NCBI RefSeq assembly: GCF_003634315.1
Contig: NZ_RBXL01000001.1
Location: forward strand, 4,444,501 to 4,508,500
Direction of reading: 5' to 3'
DNA from: Thiocapsa rosea
GTDB lineage: Bacteria > Pseudomonadota > Gammaproteobacteria > Chromatiales > Chromatiaceae
DNA: 64,000 bases
Position numbers and translations under genes: made by a program. Within the stretch, counting starts at the first letter, position 1. Each line of letters starts with the position of its first letter. Below the pieces are notes generated by a model that worked only from the letters and a program-made list of their open reading frames with translations, did not search any database and was not told the DNA's origin. Shown in pieces: positions 9,686-18,573 of the stretch.

Positions 9686-10506
9686 AAGGCGCCGACCAGT
9701 TCGTCGGCACCCGGCACGCCTGGGCGCGCGGACGGCCGGGTGTCGGACAGATCGCTCGACGCCGTCCAATCCTCTTCGCCGTAGATCTCGGTCAGGACCA
9801 CCGGCGTCAGTCCATCCGGGCCGCCGTCGTAGACGATCGCCCCGGCACGCAGGCCGACGATGCGCATCATGAACTCGCGGGCCAGCACCACGTCGTGGAT
9901 ATTTACGATCGCCGCCAGACCCCGCTCCGCGCACACCTCGCGCAGCAACCGCATGATTTGGCGCGAGGTCTTGGGATCCAGGCTCGCGGTCGGCTCGTCC
10001 ACCAGCAGGATCTCCGGCTCCTGCGCCAGCGCGCGCGCGATCCCGACGCGCTGGCGCTGACCGCCCGAGAGTGCATCGGCACGCTTGTCCGCATGCTCCA
10101 TCAGGCCGACACGATCCAAGAGCCGAAAGGCATTCTCGATATCTGCAGGCGGAAACCGTCGGATCAGACTGCTCCAGAAGGTCACGTACCCGAGCCGACC
10201 CGAGAGCAGGTTCTCCATCACGGTCAGCCGCTCGACTAGGGCAAATTCCTGAAAGATCATACCCATGCGACGGCGCGCATGTCTGAGTCCACGGCGGCCC
10301 AACCGCGTCAGCTCCAAGTCACCTAACCAGATCCGACCCGAGGTCGGCTCGACCAGGCGATTCACGCAACGGATCAACGTCGACTTCCCCGCCCCGGAGG
10401 GACCGATCAGCCCGACCACCTGCCCCGCCGGGATTTCGAGCGACACATCGGCCAGCGCCATATCACCGGTGCGATAGCGTTTGGTCAGGGATTCGAGACG
10501 GAGCAT
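9682..10506 (-). CDS. phnC: phosphonate ABC transporter ATPase PhnC
   Basis: A 274-aa cytoplasmic ATPase. Walker A is GPSGAGKST, the Q-loop is GMIFQEF, the signature is LSGGQRQR, Walker B is ILLVDEP with SLDP, and the H-loop is IVNIHD. The ATG at 10506 begins directly with the family N-terminus [11 protein letters not shown]. The extra 25 C-terminal residues are low in similarity. It is preceded by 374 bp holding two heptamer repeat arrays that separate it from phnD on the same strand. Confidence 0.94.
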   Translation of the reverse strand: MLRLESLTKRYRTGDMALADVSLEIPAGQVVGLIGPSGAGKSTLIRCVNRLVEPTSGRIWLGDLELTRLGRRGLRHARRRMGMIFQEFALVERLTVMENLLSGRLGYVTFWSSLIRRFPPADIENAFRLLDRVGLMEHADKRADALSGGQRQRVGIARALAQEPEILLVDEPTASLDPKTSRQIMRLLREVCAERGLAAIVNIHDVVLAREFMMRIVGLRAGAIVYDGGPDGLTPVVLTEIYGEEDWTASSDLSDTRPSARPGVPGADELVGAL

Positions 10507-10550
10507 GGGTAATGGCGCGCGCTCGGATTTGGGAAAGGCATGGCCACTGC

Positions 10551-10617
10551 CAGCTATCAGCTATCAGCTATCAGCTATCAGCTATCAGCTATCAGCTATC
10601 AGCTATCAGCTATCAGC
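10551..10617. repeat. heptamer array 1, (CTATCAG)n
   Basis: A nearly perfect tandem array of about 9.5 copies of a 7-bp unit CTATCAG, ending in AGCTTG. It sits 44 bp upstream of phnC. It faces array 2 at 10796-10876, whose reverse complement is CTCTCAG repeated, so the two arrays form a large inverted repeat with one mismatch per unit. Confidence 0.95.
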
Positions 10618-10719
10618 TTGTTTAAGCTGACGTTCTGACCAGGTCAAGAAAAACGCGCCCCGGGGCATGTCAAACTGAGAGCCGAGGTGATTTCCTGGAA
10701 AGGAACAACCAGCGTGTAG

Positions 10720-10737
10720 GTGCGAATTTATTCGCAC
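10720..10737. other. perfect 18-bp palindrome
   Basis: GTGCGAATTTATTCGCAC is a perfect palindrome lying between the two heptamer arrays. It does not overlap a gene and is not followed by a T-run. Short palindromes of this kind occur as dispersed intergenic elements in proteobacteria; no other copy is visible in this window. Confidence 0.8.
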
Positions 10738-10795
10738 GCACATCCTTCAGGTCTTTCGGGTATGCGCAGTCGGGATGCTTATTGCCGGGACCCAC

Positions 10796-10876
10796 CTGAG
10801 AGCTGAGAGCTGAGAGCTGAGAGCTGAGAGCTGAGAGCTGAGAGCTGAGAGCTGAGAGCTGAGAGCTGAGAGCTGA
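10796..10876. repeat. heptamer array 2, (CTGAGAG)n
   Basis: Tandem array of about 11.6 copies of CTGAGAG, ending 5 bp from the phnD stop codon. Together with array 1 it makes up nearly half of the phnD-phnC gap. The intervening 180 bp contain an 18-bp palindrome and no recognisable gene. Confidence 0.95.
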
Positions 10877-10880
10877 CGCC

Positions 10881-11840
10881 TTAACGACAGTCGTAGCTCC
10901 CCCCCATCGCGGCATCGACCTCTCGAACCACCGCCCAATGGGTCTTGTAGTCGATCGGGATGAACTGGGCCTCGCCGGACTTCTCGAACTCGGCAGCCAG
11001 CGCCGAGCCCTCCCACGGGAAGCTGAAGAAGGCGTCCTTGATCGACTCGGCAAGCTCCGGCTTCAAGTTGTAGACCAGACCGTACCCGGTTGTCGGAAAG
11101 GTCTGTGATGTGTAAAGGCTCACCACCTGCTCGGGTTGGACCACGTCGCGCGCGATCATGCGCTGCAGCACCGAGTTGGCGATTGCCGCGGCCGGATAGT
11201 CCTTGTTGGCGACTCCGATGATGGAGTTGTCGTGCTTGCCGGAGAACACCGGCTCGAAGTCCTTCTCGGCCTCAAGCCCGTACTCGGCCTTCAGCATCGC
11301 CGAGGGTGCCTTGTAGCCCGAGTTGGAGGTCGGCGCGGTGAAGGCGAGCTTCTTGCCCTTGATGTCCTCGACCGTCTCGATCCCGCTGCCGGGGTAGGTA
11401 ATGATCTCCATCTCGTAGCCGTAGCTACCGTCGGCCGAGGCCATCATGGCGAAAGGCACGAAGCCGGCACAGTTGACCGCGAGCGGGTTGGATCCGGTAT
11501 TGAAGCCGGCAACATGGAGCCGACCGGCCCGCATCGCCTCGATCTGAGCCGCGTTCGACTGCACCGGAAAGAACTGAACCCGCTTGCCGGTCTTCTCCTC
11601 CAGATGCTTCAGAAAGCCATCCCAGACCTTCGCATAGACCGCCGGATCCTCCACAGGCGTGTAGGCGAAGATCAGCACATCCGGGTCGAGCCAGTCCTTG
11701 GCATCGGCAGGCGGATCCGCGGTGAGATCACCGTCGGCGTCCGTATAGCGCGGATCCATGGCGCTCGCGGGCGCGGCCAATACCGCGGCCAGCGCAGCCG
11801 CCCCAGCCAAGAACACACGGCGCGATCTCTCGAAACCCAT
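10881..11840 (-). CDS. phnD: phosphonate-type substrate-binding protein PhnD
   Basis: A 319-aa periplasmic binding protein of the Phn importer. The N-terminus is a secretion signal (RRVFLAGAAALAAVLAAPASA, close to a twin-arginine type: SRRVFLAGA). The mature part shows LIFAYTPVEDPAVYAKVW, RAGRLHVAGFNTG, IKGKKLAFTAPTSNSGYKAP and VFSGKHDNSI, as in PhnD proteins. The start ATG at 11840 has an AGGAGGT site about 8 nt upstream. It is the first gene of the minus-strand uptake block. A promoter should lie in 11841-12000. Confidence 0.93.
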   Translation of the reverse strand: MGFERSRRVFLAGAAALAAVLAAPASAMDPRYTDADGDLTADPPADAKDWLDPDVLIFAYTPVEDPAVYAKVWDGFLKHLEEKTGKRVQFFPVQSNAAQIEAMRAGRLHVAGFNTGSNPLAVNCAGFVPFAMMASADGSYGYEMEIITYPGSGIETVEDIKGKKLAFTAPTSNSGYKAPSAMLKAEYGLEAEKDFEPVFSGKHDNSIIGVANKDYPAAAIANSVLQRMIARDVVQPEQVVSLYTSQTFPTTGYGLVYNLKPELAESIKDAFFSFPWEGSALAAEFEKSGEAQFIPIDYKTHWAVVREVDAAMGGSYDCR

Positions 11841-12199
11841 CACGGCAACCTCCTTCCCGGTCGGGGAAATTCCGCGATTGTAGAGAATCGATGTGACCGT
11901 TCTTTGACGGTGCAGGCAATCGTTCGGGCGCGCGACAAGCGTTGAGCGTCGGGCCCGCGGCGGGCGGTCACGCGGCATCTGCAGCCTCGGTCTGCACAAA
12001 CACCACGTTCTCATACACGGCATCGAGCGGCATGCCCGACGCACTCCCCGCGGTTTGCAGCCAAAGGATTGCCCCAACCGCAGACAACAGTTAAACGACC
12101 AACAGGATCCCGAAGGGCAAGATTCGCAGCCGAGCGGTCCGAGCGGTCGAGCGAATCATCGGGTGTCACCGAAGCGTCATTCCAAGCCGATAGAGTCCG
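11841..12199. other. intergenic region upstream of phnD
   Basis: This 359-bp stretch contains the phnD ribosome site and presumably its promoter. Beyond about 12050 it may include badly decayed sequence of the metallophosphatase pseudogene that follows. No Pho box, tRNA or convincing small gene could be recognised. Confidence 0.4.
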
Positions 12200-13264
12200 T
12201 GGTGGCCGAAGCGGCAACGGGCGAGCGGGTGCCCTACCGCGTGCTGAGTCTCGACGACGCGGGTCGCCCGGTCCTGAGCGATGTCTTCACGCTCGCGCCC
12301 AAACCGCTGTCCGGCCAAGCCGTGAAGATCCTCCTGACGTCTGATCACCAAACGCTCCCCATGACCCCCGCCAATCTTCAATCTCGACAGCTATCTGGAA
12401 CTCTTCGCACTGCCGGATGACTCGCCCGGCGGCGAGACCTATTGGGCCGAGACCTTCGGCGACATCCGCGTCGTCGGACTCTACGTCACGCAGATCTGGC
12501 GCACGCCGACGCTGGACGCCGATCGGCCGGGCCGCTATCGCGAGACCGATCTGCTCCCGGACGACCCGCTCGACCAAGGCTGGGGCCAGCACATCTTCGA
12601 GCGGATCGACCGCGGCAGCGACCAGCTTGCGTGGCTCGAGCGCGAGTTGGCGAGTCCCGCATTCCGAAACGGCAAGTATCGCGTTGTCTTGATGCATCAC
12701 CCCATCCACAGCTTAGGCGCCAACAGCTCGCCGCCGTTTACCGATCCGGTGCGGATCGAAGAGCGCGACACGAACGGGGCACTTACGGGTGTCCGCTACG
12801 AGTATCCGCGCGCGGACGACTATCGGGTTCGGGACCTCGAGCCGCTGCTTCGACAGGCCGGTGTGCAGCTGGTCCTGAACGGACACTCGCACCTCTGGAA
12901 CCGCTTCTTCGATCAAGGTGTGCACTATTTGGAAACCTCGAATGTCGGCAACAGCTTCGGGGCCTTCCATGTCCTCGGCGGCCAAACCCGTCCGGTGCCG
13001 CCGCCCCCTTGGCGCGCCTCCAACGCCACTGCTCAGGGCGACCCGAACGGGCTTGAGCCCATTGCGCCGAGCATTGCCCCAGAAACCGATGGCGACCAAG
13101 TCATGCCCTTTATCGCGAGCAATCGGCTCACGCTCTTCTCGATCCTCGACACCGCCGACGGGTCGGTGACCAGCTATGCCTTCGACACCGGTAGGCGCGA
13201 TTCGGATGTTCGGACGATGGATCGATTTATCCTGATGCCATACGATCACCTGAATCTGCGGTAG
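12200..13264 (+). pseudogene. metallophosphatase, internally deleted and frameshifted
   Basis: Remains of a calcineurin-like metallophosphoesterase. The first part (frame of 12200) reads GERVPYRVLSLDDAGRP and ILLTSDHQTLPMTPANLQ. The frame then breaks near 12375 and continues in another frame as FNLDSYLELFALPDD, GETYWAETFGDIRVVGLY, VVLMHHPIHS and VLNGHSHLWNRFF. The His motifs near the C-terminus (GHSH) are present. The central metal-binding GDxxN and GNHE region, which should lie between the two parts, is missing, so an internal deletion is likely. It ends 11 bp from the convergent ccmI. Confidence 0.75.
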
Positions 13265-13275
13265 CCGTCAGCCTG

Positions 13276-14634
13276 TCAAGGTCGTACGCGGTCGATTGAG
13301 ACCGTCACCTGTGTGGAGCCGCTGCTCGGAATGAGGCCGGTCTCGCCCTCCAGATCGCCGGACTGGGGCATGGCCTGGCCGCTGGTTGAGACCCGGGCGC
13401 CGACGATGACCTGTGGGAAGCGTGACAGCTTCATGGTCGGCATCATGGCCATACTGTCATCAAGGCGGAGGGTCTTGGGAAGGTCTGCGACCCGGATGCG
13501 CTGCACGGCCAACGGCATCGGTGGACCTGCAGCGGCCTTGGCGTAGACGAAGACCGTGGTATCGGGCGGCGAGCGATCCAACAGCGCGGGGGCGAGTGAG
13601 ACTTCGACCTCGATTGCGGGGGCTCCCGCATCCGCCTGGTTCGCGGGTTTGGATTCGGGCTGGCGCTCGTCGTCGCCGTTGGACGCCCGCGCGTCGCCCG
13701 CAGATCCCAGCTCCCCGGCGCCATTCTTTTCCGCCAGTCCAGCCGCGGACGGCACCACCCCGGCACGCTGCTCGGCGTTGTCGATGAGCCGCCGCAATTC
13801 GGCGGCGTCCTCGCTTTCAGGGTCGATCTCGCCCAAGACCCTTTTCCAGGAAACCGCCGCTGCGGTGAATTGACCACGTTGAAATGCCGCCATTCCGGAA
13901 AGCCAGCGCGCTGTAACGTCGTTCGGGTCAATTTCCAACGCCTCGGCGATCAGCGCCGACGGCCGGCCTTCCAGGCTGTTGTCGTTGTTGGCGGCCAGCG
14001 CATCGGCGTATGCCACCAACACCTGGGAGTCCTTCGGCCTCAATGCGTAAGCCCTGGCCCATGCCGTCTCGGCTTTCGCGGCGTCTTGCATCGCAAAATA
14101 GGTGCGTCCGAGCATGATCCAGCCTTCGGTATCGTCGGGTGTCTTCTGCAACCGCTCCTCGAGCTGTGCAACCAGAACATCCAAAGACGACATTCCGTCC
14201 GCCGCGCCGTTGTGGCCCCGGGCCGCGACCTGGTCCTCCGTGCCGGCATCGAGCCGCGGAATCATTTCCTGGCTCCCCAGCATCAGGTAGAGGGCCAACG
14301 CCGATGCGGGCACGGCCACGACCAGTGCCAGCGCTGTGAGCCGCGGGTTTGGCAGCGACATGGCGCGAGGCTGTTCCCCGGTCTTGGTGTCCAGGTTGTT
14401 CAGCGCTTCGCGCTCGAGATCCTGACGAGCCGAGTCATATTGGCTCTCATCCAGCTTACCCGCAGCCAGGTCGGCATCGAGTTCAGCGAGTTGCTGTTTG
14501 AACAGACCCAGGTTGACCTTATCAAGGTCGACGTCGTTGTGATCCGTCTCGCGCGCAACGCTCAGCAGTGGCGCAAGCACGAACAGCAGGGCCAGGCCGG
14601 CGAGTCCGGTTACGAGAATCCAGAAGATGGTCAT
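13276..14634 (-). CDS. ccmI: cytochrome c maturation protein CcmI
   Basis: A 452-aa membrane-anchored apocytochrome chaperone that presents c-type apoproteins to the CcmFH heme lyase. An N-terminal membrane segment (ILVTGLAGLALLFVLAPLL) is followed by the charged NLGLFKQQLAELDADLAAGKLDE block. A second membrane span lies near residues 95-115, followed by a periplasmic TPR domain (for example DTEGWIMLGRTYFAMQDAAKAE) and a C-terminal beta-rich region. Its ATG overlaps the ccmH stop by 4 nt. The length is usual for gammaproteobacterial CcmI. Confidence 0.92.
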   Translation of the reverse strand: MTIFWILVTGLAGLALLFVLAPLLSVARETDHNDVDLDKVNLGLFKQQLAELDADLAAGKLDESQYDSARQDLEREALNNLDTKTGEQPRAMSLPNPRLTALALVVAVPASALALYLMLGSQEMIPRLDAGTEDQVAARGHNGAADGMSSLDVLVAQLEERLQKTPDDTEGWIMLGRTYFAMQDAAKAETAWARAYALRPKDSQVLVAYADALAANNDNSLEGRPSALIAEALEIDPNDVTARWLSGMAAFQRGQFTAAAVSWKRVLGEIDPESEDAAELRRLIDNAEQRAGVVPSAAGLAEKNGAGELGSAGDARASNGDDERQPESKPANQADAGAPAIEVEVSLAPALLDRSPPDTTVFVYAKAAAGPPMPLAVQRIRVADLPKTLRLDDSMAMMPTMKLSRFPQVIVGARVSTSGQAMPQSGDLEGETGLIPSSGSTQVTVSIDRVRP

Positions 14635-15119
14635 GATGATTGGTTCGTCTTGCCGTCGTGATTGGCGAGCATGTCCTTCAGTCGCAGGCGGTCGTCTTCG
14701 CTCAGTTCGGCGTCCGGCGCGGAATTCTTGCGCAGCAGTGCGCGTACCATGAACACCGCACCGATTCCGATCAGCACGAATGGCCCGAACCAGAGGATGT
14801 ACGTGGAAGGTTTCAAGGGTGGGTCGTAGAGGACAAAGTCGCCATAGCGTGCGATCAAAAAGTCGAGAATCTCGTCTTCTGACTGGCCGGCGCGCATCAT
14901 CCTATAAACTTCGTTGCGCAGGTCCTGGGCCAGCTCCGCCTTGGACCCGGCAAGGGACTCGTTCTGGCAGACCAGGCACCGCAGCTTGCTGATCAGCTCG
15001 CGAAACTCCGCCTGCTGCTCGGGACTGTCGAAGGTGAACTCCTCAAGCGTGAAGGCACCGGCGGTCAAGCTGGTTAGGAGCAGGATTGACAACAGGAAGG
15101 ACTTAATCAGTGCTGGCAT
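14631..15119 (-). CDS. ccmH: cytochrome c maturation protein CcmH
   Basis: A 162-aa periplasmic membrane-anchored thiol protein acting on apocytochrome c. The signal peptide covers about residues 1-22. The family motif LRCLVCQNESLAGSKAELAQDLR contains the redox Cys pair, and a C-terminal span (YILWFGPFVLIGIGAVFMV) anchors it. It starts 31 bp after the ccmF stop. The ccmG (dsbE) gene that normally sits between ccmF and ccmH is absent, so the thioredoxin-like partner must be encoded elsewhere or be replaced. Confidence 0.95.
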   Translation of the reverse strand: MPALIKSFLLSILLLTSLTAGAFTLEEFTFDSPEQQAEFRELISKLRCLVCQNESLAGSKAELAQDLRNEVYRMMRAGQSEDEILDFLIARYGDFVLYDPPLKPSTYILWFGPFVLIGIGAVFMVRALLRKNSAPDAELSEDDRLRLKDMLANHDGKTNQSS

Positions 15120-15150
15120 GGCGATTTCGTACGCGTGCTTCTGTCATCAC

Positions 15151-17157
15151 TCAGGCCCTCGCCGCGATGCCGCCGACGGGCGCTGTGGAGCGTGAACGCG
15201 CGGTCCGATAACGCGGATCGCTGACGGCCAGCATGCCGCCAAGCGCCATCAGTATCGCGCCGAGCCAGATCCATCGGACATAGGGTTTGTAGTACAGGCG
15301 CAGCGCCCAGTCACCGTCTCCCACATGCTCGCCGAGCGAGATATAGATGTCGCGGAACAAACCCGCATCAATGGCGGCCTCGGTCATTGGCATGCCGCCG
15401 CCTAGATAGGACCGCTTCTCCGGATAGAGTTCGGTGATCTGCTTGTCGCCATCATAGACTTTGAAGTGGCCTCGGTCGGCCATGTAATTCGGTCCGGGGG
15501 CCTTTTCGGCACCAAGGAATTCGAACCGGTAGCCGGCCAATTCGTGGCTGTCCCCCGGTGACAGACGTACGTCTTCCTCAACCTCGAAATTGGACACCAT
15601 GGTCACGCCGACGATGAACACGGCGACGCCCATGTGGGCGGTCACCATGCCGTAGAAGCGACGTCCGTTGCCGCGCAGATCAGCAATCCAACCGTCGAAG
15701 CCGCGCTTGTTCTTGAGCCGGTCGCGGACGATGGTGGCATGCGAGAACAGCAACCAGGCTCCCAGCGCGACACCGATGGGTACCCAGAAATGGCCACCGC
15801 TGAACACCGGCAGCGCCGAGATTGCGAGCACGACGACGCTGAGCGCGAAGGCGATCCAGAGCGTCTTGATGAGTCGGCCGGGTTCGTCGTGCTTCCAGCG
15901 AGCCGCGGGGCCGATGCCGAGGAGGATCCCCAGGAAAGGCGCCAATGCCAAAAACATTTGATTGAACCAGGGGAATCCGACCGAGATCTTCCCCCAGCCG
16001 AAGGCCTCGTAGATCAGCGGCGCCAGGGTGCCGAACAACACCAGCACCGCAAAGGCGACGAACAGCAGATTGTTGCCGAGCAACGCGCTCTCGCGCGACA
16101 CCAGATCGAAGCGCCCGCCTTCGGATACTTCCGGCGCACGCCAGGCATAGAGTGCCAGGGAGCCGCCGACGACGATGCACAGAAAGATCAGGATGAACAG
16201 TCCGCGCTCCGGATCCGTGGCAAAGGCATGGACCGAGGTCAGTACGCCAGAGCGAACGAGAAAGGTGCCGAGCAGGCTCAAGGAGAACGCGAAGATGGCC
16301 AACAACAGGGTCCAACTCTTGAAGGCACCGCGCTTTTCGGTGACCGCCAGCGAGTGAATCAACGCGGTGCCGACGAGCCAGGGCATCAGCGATGCATTCT
16401 CGACCGGGTCCCAGAACCACCAGCCGCCCCAGCCGAGCTCGTAGTACGCCCACCAGGAGCCGAGTGCGATTCCGATGGTCAGAAACACCCAGGCCACCGT
16501 CGTCCAGGGGCGTGACCAGCGTGCCCAGGCGGCGTCGAGCTGCCCGCCGATCAGCGCTGCGATGGCGAAGGCGAAGGCCACCGAGAAGCCGACATAGCCC
16601 ATGTAGAGCATGGGCGGGTGGATGGCGAGACCGAAGTCCTGGAGCAGCGGGTTCAGGTCACGACCCTCCGGCGGTATCGGGAAATGGCGCTCGAACGGAT
16701 TGGAGGTGAACAGCATGAATAGCAGGAACCCGATCGCGATCATTCCCTGCACCGAGATCACCCGCGCCACCACTGCCAGAGGCAGATTCTTGCTGAAGGC
16801 GGCGACCGCCGCGCCCCAGGCTGCCATGAACAACACCCAAAGTAACAGCGACCCTTCATGGCCGCCCCAAACCGCTGAAACCTTATAGATCTTAGGGAGT
16901 AGGGTGTTCGAGTGCTGGGCGACATACAGCACCGAGAAGTCGCTGGCCAGAAACGCCTGTACCAGGCAGGCGAAGGCGATGATCAAAAACGTGAACTGCC
17001 CGTACGCCAGTGGACGCGCCATGGTCATCCAGGGGCGATTCCCGGTTCCGGTACTGGCCCCGTTGCCGGCGAGCGAGCCGGCCAACGGGAAGGAAGCCTG
17101 GAGGACGGCGATGACGAGCGCGAGGATCAGTGCGACATGTCCGAGTTCCGGGATCAT
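15151..17157 (-). CDS. ccmF: heme lyase subunit CcmF
   Basis: A 668-aa polytopic inner-membrane protein that ligates heme to apocytochrome c together with CcmH. The Trp-rich segment WGGWWFWDPVENASLMPWL is the CcmF/CcmC signature. Conserved His residues lie in the flanking helices, and the C-terminal periplasmic domain (RSYLGGGMPMTEAAID, DWALRLYYKP) is complete. The start ATG overlaps the stop codon of a ccmE remnant. The window has several c-type cytochrome users, including the octaheme HaoA. ccmABCD are not upstream; the cluster is cut at 17.26 kb. Confidence 0.96.
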   Translation of the reverse strand: MIPELGHVALILALVIAVLQASFPLAGSLAGNGASTGTGNRPWMTMARPLAYGQFTFLIIAFACLVQAFLASDFSVLYVAQHSNTLLPKIYKVSAVWGGHEGSLLLWVLFMAAWGAAVAAFSKNLPLAVVARVISVQGMIAIGFLLFMLFTSNPFERHFPIPPEGRDLNPLLQDFGLAIHPPMLYMGYVGFSVAFAFAIAALIGGQLDAAWARWSRPWTTVAWVFLTIGIALGSWWAYYELGWGGWWFWDPVENASLMPWLVGTALIHSLAVTEKRGAFKSWTLLLAIFAFSLSLLGTFLVRSGVLTSVHAFATDPERGLFILIFLCIVVGGSLALYAWRAPEVSEGGRFDLVSRESALLGNNLLFVAFAVLVLFGTLAPLIYEAFGWGKISVGFPWFNQMFLALAPFLGILLGIGPAARWKHDEPGRLIKTLWIAFALSVVVLAISALPVFSGGHFWVPIGVALGAWLLFSHATIVRDRLKNKRGFDGWIADLRGNGRRFYGMVTAHMGVAVFIVGVTMVSNFEVEEDVRLSPGDSHELAGYRFEFLGAEKAPGPNYMADRGHFKVYDGDKQITELYPEKRSYLGGGMPMTEAAIDAGLFRDIYISLGEHVGDGDWALRLYYKPYVRWIWLGAILMALGGMLAVSDPRYRTARSRSTAPVGGIAARA

Positions 17158-17258
17158 TGGGCAACGCCTCCGGATTTCAGCTGTTGAGCGGCCGACTCGG
17201 CAACCCCCTCGACATGGGCGGTCTGCAGCGTGTCGGCGACCTCTGGGCGCATGTATGT
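17154..17258 (-). pseudogene. ccmE C-terminal remnant
   Basis: The reading frame that ends in a TGA overlapping the ccmF ATG (ATGA) translates to SHTYMRPEVADTLQ and continues to a Gln-rich end. This matches the C-terminus of the heme chaperone CcmE (typically '...YMPPEVAEAL...'). About 34 codons remain, the heme-binding His region is missing, and similarity ends at about 17258, shortly before repeat copy A. This suggests ccmE and probably ccmABCD were cut off by a rearrangement. Confidence 0.75.
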
Positions 17259-17324
17259 ATGACTCGCCATGCTTGCTAAACCGCGTCCAGAGCGAAATGC
17301 GTCATTATTGCGTCATTATCATGA

Positions 17325-17560
17325 GCACGATCGATGCCATGTAATCATCAACGCAACGGATCGCTTACTGGCGGCCGGTGACGCATTGGAGGCAAGCGGC
17401 CCGAGTCGTTTCTTGAGTCGTGAGGCAGAAGCGCATCGCCGCGGTGCCGGCTCGAACGCCGAGACAAAATGGTCGCGAAATGAGTTGACCAATGGGTCAA
17501 ATTGTCGTGCCTACGTGCCCAATGTCTCGATGGCATTGCCGCGGAACGATCGCGGGCACC
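17325..17560 (+). repeat. dispersed repeat, copy A
   Basis: The first of four copies of a repeat of about 210-255 bp. The core runs from GCACGATCGATGCCATGTA to GAACGATCGCGGGCACC, and both ends are shared with copy D. By eye the copies are around 85-90% identical. All four keep an open frame reading HDRCH...TDR.LAAGDALEAS...SRFLSREAEAHRRGA...NELANGTKCRAY, but other frames are also largely open, so coding is unproven. It lies next to the truncated ccmE. Confidence 0.9.
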
Positions 17561-17726
17561 GCCTTCCCCAGTCCGAGCGACTCGTGGGCCTGGCCTGGAT
17601 AATCCAGGTCGACGAGCACCTCTTGCTCGAGAGCCATGCCCGCCGGGCCGCGCGGTTCTGCAGAGGGTGGACGAACACGCAGAAGAACCTACTCAGCACC
17701 TTCACTCCGGCCGCATGGCTACAGAT
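17561..17726. other. short unassigned stretch after repeat A
   Basis: GC-rich sequence between repeat copy A and the MOSC gene. One plus-strand frame is open (GLAWIIQVDEHLLLESHARRA and onward) and looks like a gene fragment, but I cannot assign it to a family. Confidence 0.3.
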
Positions 17727-18569
17727 TCAGGTCGGCGCCGACAAGGTCTGCATCCCCGCGCTCTGATCTGTTTCGACGACCTGGATCACATCTCCGACCC
17801 GAAGTCGTCCTGTGCTCTTGGGGATCACTAGAGCGCCAAACCACACAGCGCCATCCCACTGACGATAGGATGCCAGGGTCTTCAAAGGTTCTTTGCCTTT
17901 TCTCGAAGAGCCTTCCTCGATCGTCGTAACCACGCAGCGATCACAGAGTTTCGGCACGGTGCACCTCGTCGAACCGATTGTGATCTTCTTCCAGGTGTCC
18001 TCTGCGAAAGCGTCAGCGTCCTTCACGACGACATTCGGTCGAAAGCGCGACATCGGGATCGGTTGGTCGAGACGGGCGTTGAGATCAACGAGTGATTGTT
18101 CCGATGTGAGAAGCAGGGGATACCCGTCAGCGAAGCTCACCTGATCACCTGGATCCGAACGAGCTGCATTCACTTGCCTGAGCGCGGGATCGGGCATGTA
18201 CACCAGCTCCACGTCACGCCCTAAAAATGCGCTGAACCACGAGGAACCATTGGGGAGAGTTTTCGCCTCAACGGTATCCCGCCAGACGGTGCTGATCCTG
18301 AGTTCGCCGAACAGCTCCTCGCCGGGCTCTGCGGGGAGAGCGAAGTCACCAGCGCCCGGCGCGAAGACGCGGAAGTCCTCGCCGCGGGAGTTGACCACGA
18401 CTTGGGCGAGGCGAGGTTCTTCACGACGCGTGACGAAGCGACCGGACGCATCGACGATCATGTACCGTCGGTCGTGGCGAAGCCCCCCCGGGACCACCTC
18501 AACCTCCGTGAGACCGATCCCACCGCATGACTTGATGGGATAGATGAAGAGCCCGCTGACGTGAGTCAC
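17727..18569 (-). CDS. MOSC domain protein (molybdenum cofactor-binding type)
   Basis: A 280-aa cytoplasmic protein. The N-terminal beta-barrel domain begins SGLFIYPIKSCGGIGL and contains RHDRRYMIVDASGRFVTRRE. The C-terminal MOSC domain contains SRFRPNVVV, KLCDRCVVTTI and RLRVGDVIQV. The invariant MOSC cysteine, expected to bind sulfur, is probably in CDRC. This architecture matches the YcbX/mARC-like family, which handles reductions with molybdenum cofactor and often acts on N-hydroxylated compounds. It lies between repeat copies A and B, so it may be part of the accessory region. Confidence 0.85.
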   Translation of the reverse strand: MTHVSGLFIYPIKSCGGIGLTEVEVVPGGLRHDRRYMIVDASGRFVTRREEPRLAQVVVNSRGEDFRVFAPGAGDFALPAEPGEELFGELRISTVWRDTVEAKTLPNGSSWFSAFLGRDVELVYMPDPALRQVNAARSDPGDQVSFADGYPLLLTSEQSLVDLNARLDQPIPMSRFRPNVVVKDADAFAEDTWKKITIGSTRCTVPKLCDRCVVTTIEEGSSRKGKEPLKTLASYRQWDGAVWFGALVIPKSTGRLRVGDVIQVVETDQSAGMQTLSAPT

Positions 18570-18573
18570 AGGA

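Noticed and set aside
10551-10876. CRISPR array
   Set aside because: The repeats are uninterrupted 7-bp tandem units without spacers, and no cas genes are nearby.
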